The notes below the pieces were generated by a model that worked only from the letters and a program-made list of their open reading frames with translations, was not told where the DNA came from and made no database searches. Of a DNA stretch of 64,000 nucleotides, positions 62,588-64,000 are shown in pieces. Position 1 is the first letter of the stretch. Each line of letters opens with the position of its first letter. The DNA lies in contig CAYSJA010000030.1 in NCBI GenBank assembly GCA_964431235.1, positions 1 through 64,000 of the forward strand, in the 5' to 3' direction. A program made the position numbers and the translations under genes. The DNA comes from UBA12465 sp964431235. GTDB taxonomy: Bacteria; Patescibacteriota; Patescibacteriia; Patescibacteriales; UBA12465.

Positions 62588-62968
62588 TCAGTCTAAAATC
62601 TTCTTTTTACTCTGCCCGATATTGGGTAACTGGCTATATATTGGCTTAACAATCTGAAAATTTTTAAATAAAAACGCGTTCCGGCCACTTTCACTTATTA
62701 CTGGAACCTTCAAAGCATAAGCTAAGGCGTTAGCACTTAATATTCCGACTCTTAAAGAAGTAAAACTTCCTCCTTTATCAGCAACTATTATCTTTTTTAT
62801 ATGTCGTAAAGAAATTTTGTTCTCCAATAATAGATTGTTTATCAAAACTAAAAGTTTTTCTGCCTGGTTGCACTTTACTTGGCTGATTTTCACTATTTCT
62901 TTTTTATTTTTTAAAATCAAGACAATCTTAATTTTATTGTCAATAATTGTATTTATATATAATGTCAT
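62588..62968 (-). CDS. tsaB: TsaB-like protein, short form
   Basis: 126 residues, about half the usual TsaB length (~220-230). The N-terminal ASKHA half is present: YINTIIDNKIKIVL, NQAEKLLVLINNLL, and GGSFTSLRVGILSANALAYAL (usually GPGSFTGLRxGLAxAKGLA). The C-terminal half is missing. TsaB dimerises with TsaD to make t6A in tRNA; the N-terminal half carries the interface, so a short form could still work. It overlaps dus by four bases. Confidence 0.8.
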   Translation of the reverse strand: MTLYINTIIDNKIKIVLILKNKKEIVKISQVKCNQAEKLLVLINNLLLENKISLRHIKKIIVADKGGSFTSLRVGILSANALAYALKVPVISESGRNAFLFKNFQIVKPIYSQLPNIGQSKKKILD

Positions 62969-63960
62969 AATCCTTTTTGGTATTCATTTATAATTTTTTC
63001 TATATCGTTTACAGACTCTATCTTCACCAATTTTTCCCGCCAGTACTTAGCTCTAGAAAATCCTTGTACATACCAAACTAAATGCTTCCTTAACTCAATT
63101 AGGGCGGCTTCACTTTTTTTTTCTACAAAAAGCTTAGCATGCTTTAACATCAAGGCTAATATTTCTGAACCGGATAATTCTTTATTTTTATCATCTTTAA
63201 TCTCTGAAAAAAGCCAAGGCCGACCTAAAACTCCACGCGCCAAGCCCAAACCGTCAGCCAAACTTTCTTGCCAGGCCAACCTGGCGCTATCAAGATTATT
63301 TATACCACCATTGGTTAAAATAACACCTTTAAAATAATCTCTCGCTTTCTTCGCTAGCCCATGATCAACCTTGCCGGTAAAGCCCTGATTTAAACTCCGT
63401 CCGTGAATCATTAAAGCTGAGAGGGGCAAATCAGAAATATTGCTTAAAAATTCCAAAGCCCCTATTTCACCTGAAGACGATCTTATTTTTATAGATACCG
63501 GCAAATCAGTATTATCCAGAACCGCCTGAATAACTTTCCTTGATCGTTTCAAATCTTTCATTAAGTTTGCTCCTGCTCCCTGCTTGATAATTTTATTTAC
63601 CGGACAACCGAAATTTATATCTAAACCATGTGGCCTTATTTTTTCATTTATCATTTTAGCAGCAACAGCAAAATGTTCGGGTAAGGAACCAAAAATTTGG
63701 ACAACGTAATACTTCTCTTTCTTTGGATCAAATTGTAATAAATCTCTCGTTGTTTCAACACTATTTTCACCCTGCCGACTCTTGTCCTTATCAATATAAT
63801 ATAAAGCGGTGGCGGAAACCATTTCACTGTATAGAACATCAGCTCCCTGTTGCCGGCACAATTGGCGAAAAGCTGGATCAGTAAAACCCGCCATTGGAGC
63901 TAAAGCTAAAATCGGTCGGCAATTTTTTTTCAATTCATTCCAAAAATTATTTTTTATCAT
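62965..63960 (-). CDS. dus: tRNA-dihydrouridine synthase
   Basis: 331 residues from ATG 63960 (MIKNNFWNELKK). A TTG at 63972 would add four. FMN-barrel motifs are LAPMAGFTDPAFRQLCRQQGADVLYSEM, INFGCPVNKIIKQGAGANLM with the catalytic Cys, VSIKIRSS, IHGRSLNQGFTGK and LTNGGINN. The C-terminal helical tRNA-binding domain is complete. It reduces uridine in tRNA. DusB-like by overall look, but the exact position on tRNA is not certain. Confidence 0.94.
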   Translation of the reverse strand: MIKNNFWNELKKNCRPILALAPMAGFTDPAFRQLCRQQGADVLYSEMVSATALYYIDKDKSRQGENSVETTRDLLQFDPKKEKYYVVQIFGSLPEHFAVAAKMINEKIRPHGLDINFGCPVNKIIKQGAGANLMKDLKRSRKVIQAVLDNTDLPVSIKIRSSSGEIGALEFLSNISDLPLSALMIHGRSLNQGFTGKVDHGLAKKARDYFKGVILTNGGINNLDSARLAWQESLADGLGLARGVLGRPWLFSEIKDDKNKELSGSEILALMLKHAKLFVEKKSEAALIELRKHLVWYVQGFSRAKYWREKLVKIESVNDIEKIINEYQKGL

Positions 63961-64000
63961 GATGCTCGGCAATTAATCTCTGCCCTTGGGGAATATCTTC
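63947..64000 (-). CDS. C-terminal end of a further gene (cut by the window edge)
   Basis: An open frame enters from the right edge and ends at TAA (63947-63949), giving EDIPQGQRLIAEHHDKK. It would overlap the dus start by 14 bases, the same overlap seen at two other places in this window. Too short to identify. Confidence 0.4.
   Translation of the reverse strand, partial: EDIPQGQRLIAEHHDKK

Noticed and set aside
9..64000. CRISPR arrays, insertion sequences, prophage, rRNA or tRNA genes
   Set aside because: No regularly spaced repeats, transposase-like proteins, phage proteins or recognisable structural RNA genes were seen on either strand. The only integrase-type protein is the Xer recombinase.

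Overview
The window is AT-rich chromosomal sequence with tightly packed genes (overlaps of 1-20 bases are common). It uses genetic code 11, because TGA ends real genes such as the one at 56419. It looks like a member of the Candidate Phyla Radiation (Patescibacteria), probably on the Parcubacteria side. That is an inference from the mix: a DUF4012 surface protein, VirD4/TraG-like ATPases with a CPR-style N-terminal region, FG-GAP and DUF11-like surface proteins, an RRM RNA-binding protein, several minimal enzymes (C-domain-less pyruvate kinase, short TsaB, short NuoF-like protein) and almost no Shine-Dalgarno sequences. No rRNA, tRNA, CRISPR array, insertion sequence or prophage was seen.

Layout. 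9-5533: CorA transporter, a WecG-type glycosyltransferase, glutamyl-tRNA synthetase, an M23 peptidase and, in the opposite direction, a tyrosine recombinase. About 120 bp beyond the recombinase start lies a dif-like 28-mer (5657-5684), close to where the + genes on the left meet the long run of - genes on the right. This is what a replication terminus would look like. 5850-17232: a - strand run (ferredoxin, charged protein, VirD4-like ATPase, dnaX, serS, a putative glycoside hydrolase with FG-GAP repeats, a membrane-anchored protein, alr, ftsQ, a 46-aa membrane protein), closed by a hairpin terminator. 17371-25832: rpmA on +, then a - run of an unknown membrane protein, rsmI, metG, cvpA, a Sua5-type gene, ctpA and pyrG. 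26060-28571: secE-nusG-rplK-rplA from a strong promoter, then an RRM gene with its own promoter and a strong leader hairpin.

28674-37520: Fe-S assembly and redox. iscU, a small membrane protein, iscS, a cyclophilin lipoprotein, the CCA enzyme, then an apparent gapA / SDR oxidoreductase / NuoF-like / [FeFe]-hydrogenase run. GAPDH makes NADH, and the NuoF-like flavoprotein plus hydrogenase could vent the electrons as H2. The hydrogenase has lost all four cysteines of its N-terminal [2Fe-2S] domain, but its H-cluster motifs are intact. 37664-40196: rpsB-tsf-PSP1 with a strong promoter and a structured leader. 40393-46284: a secreted transglutaminase-like protein with tandem repeats, a histidine phosphatase, a DUF45 peptidase, a phosphoesterase, a short pyruvate kinase, and a Tgt that lacks the usual zinc cysteines.

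46293-54584: a cell-surface group (DUF11-like protein, DUF4012 protein, glycosyltransferase, an ATPase-less paralogue of the VirD4-like protein) and a sigma-region-4/HARE-HTH fusion. 54688-62415: a reduced division and cell-wall cluster (mraZ-rsmH-ftsL-PBP-murF) that runs into rhamnose and glycosyltransferase genes, with possible MraZ-binding repeats at its promoter. 62588-64000: a short tsaB, a dus gene and the last codons of a further gene.

Promoters are easy to see: TTGAC(A/T), 16-17 bp, TA(T/A)AAT-like. Leaders are often very short.
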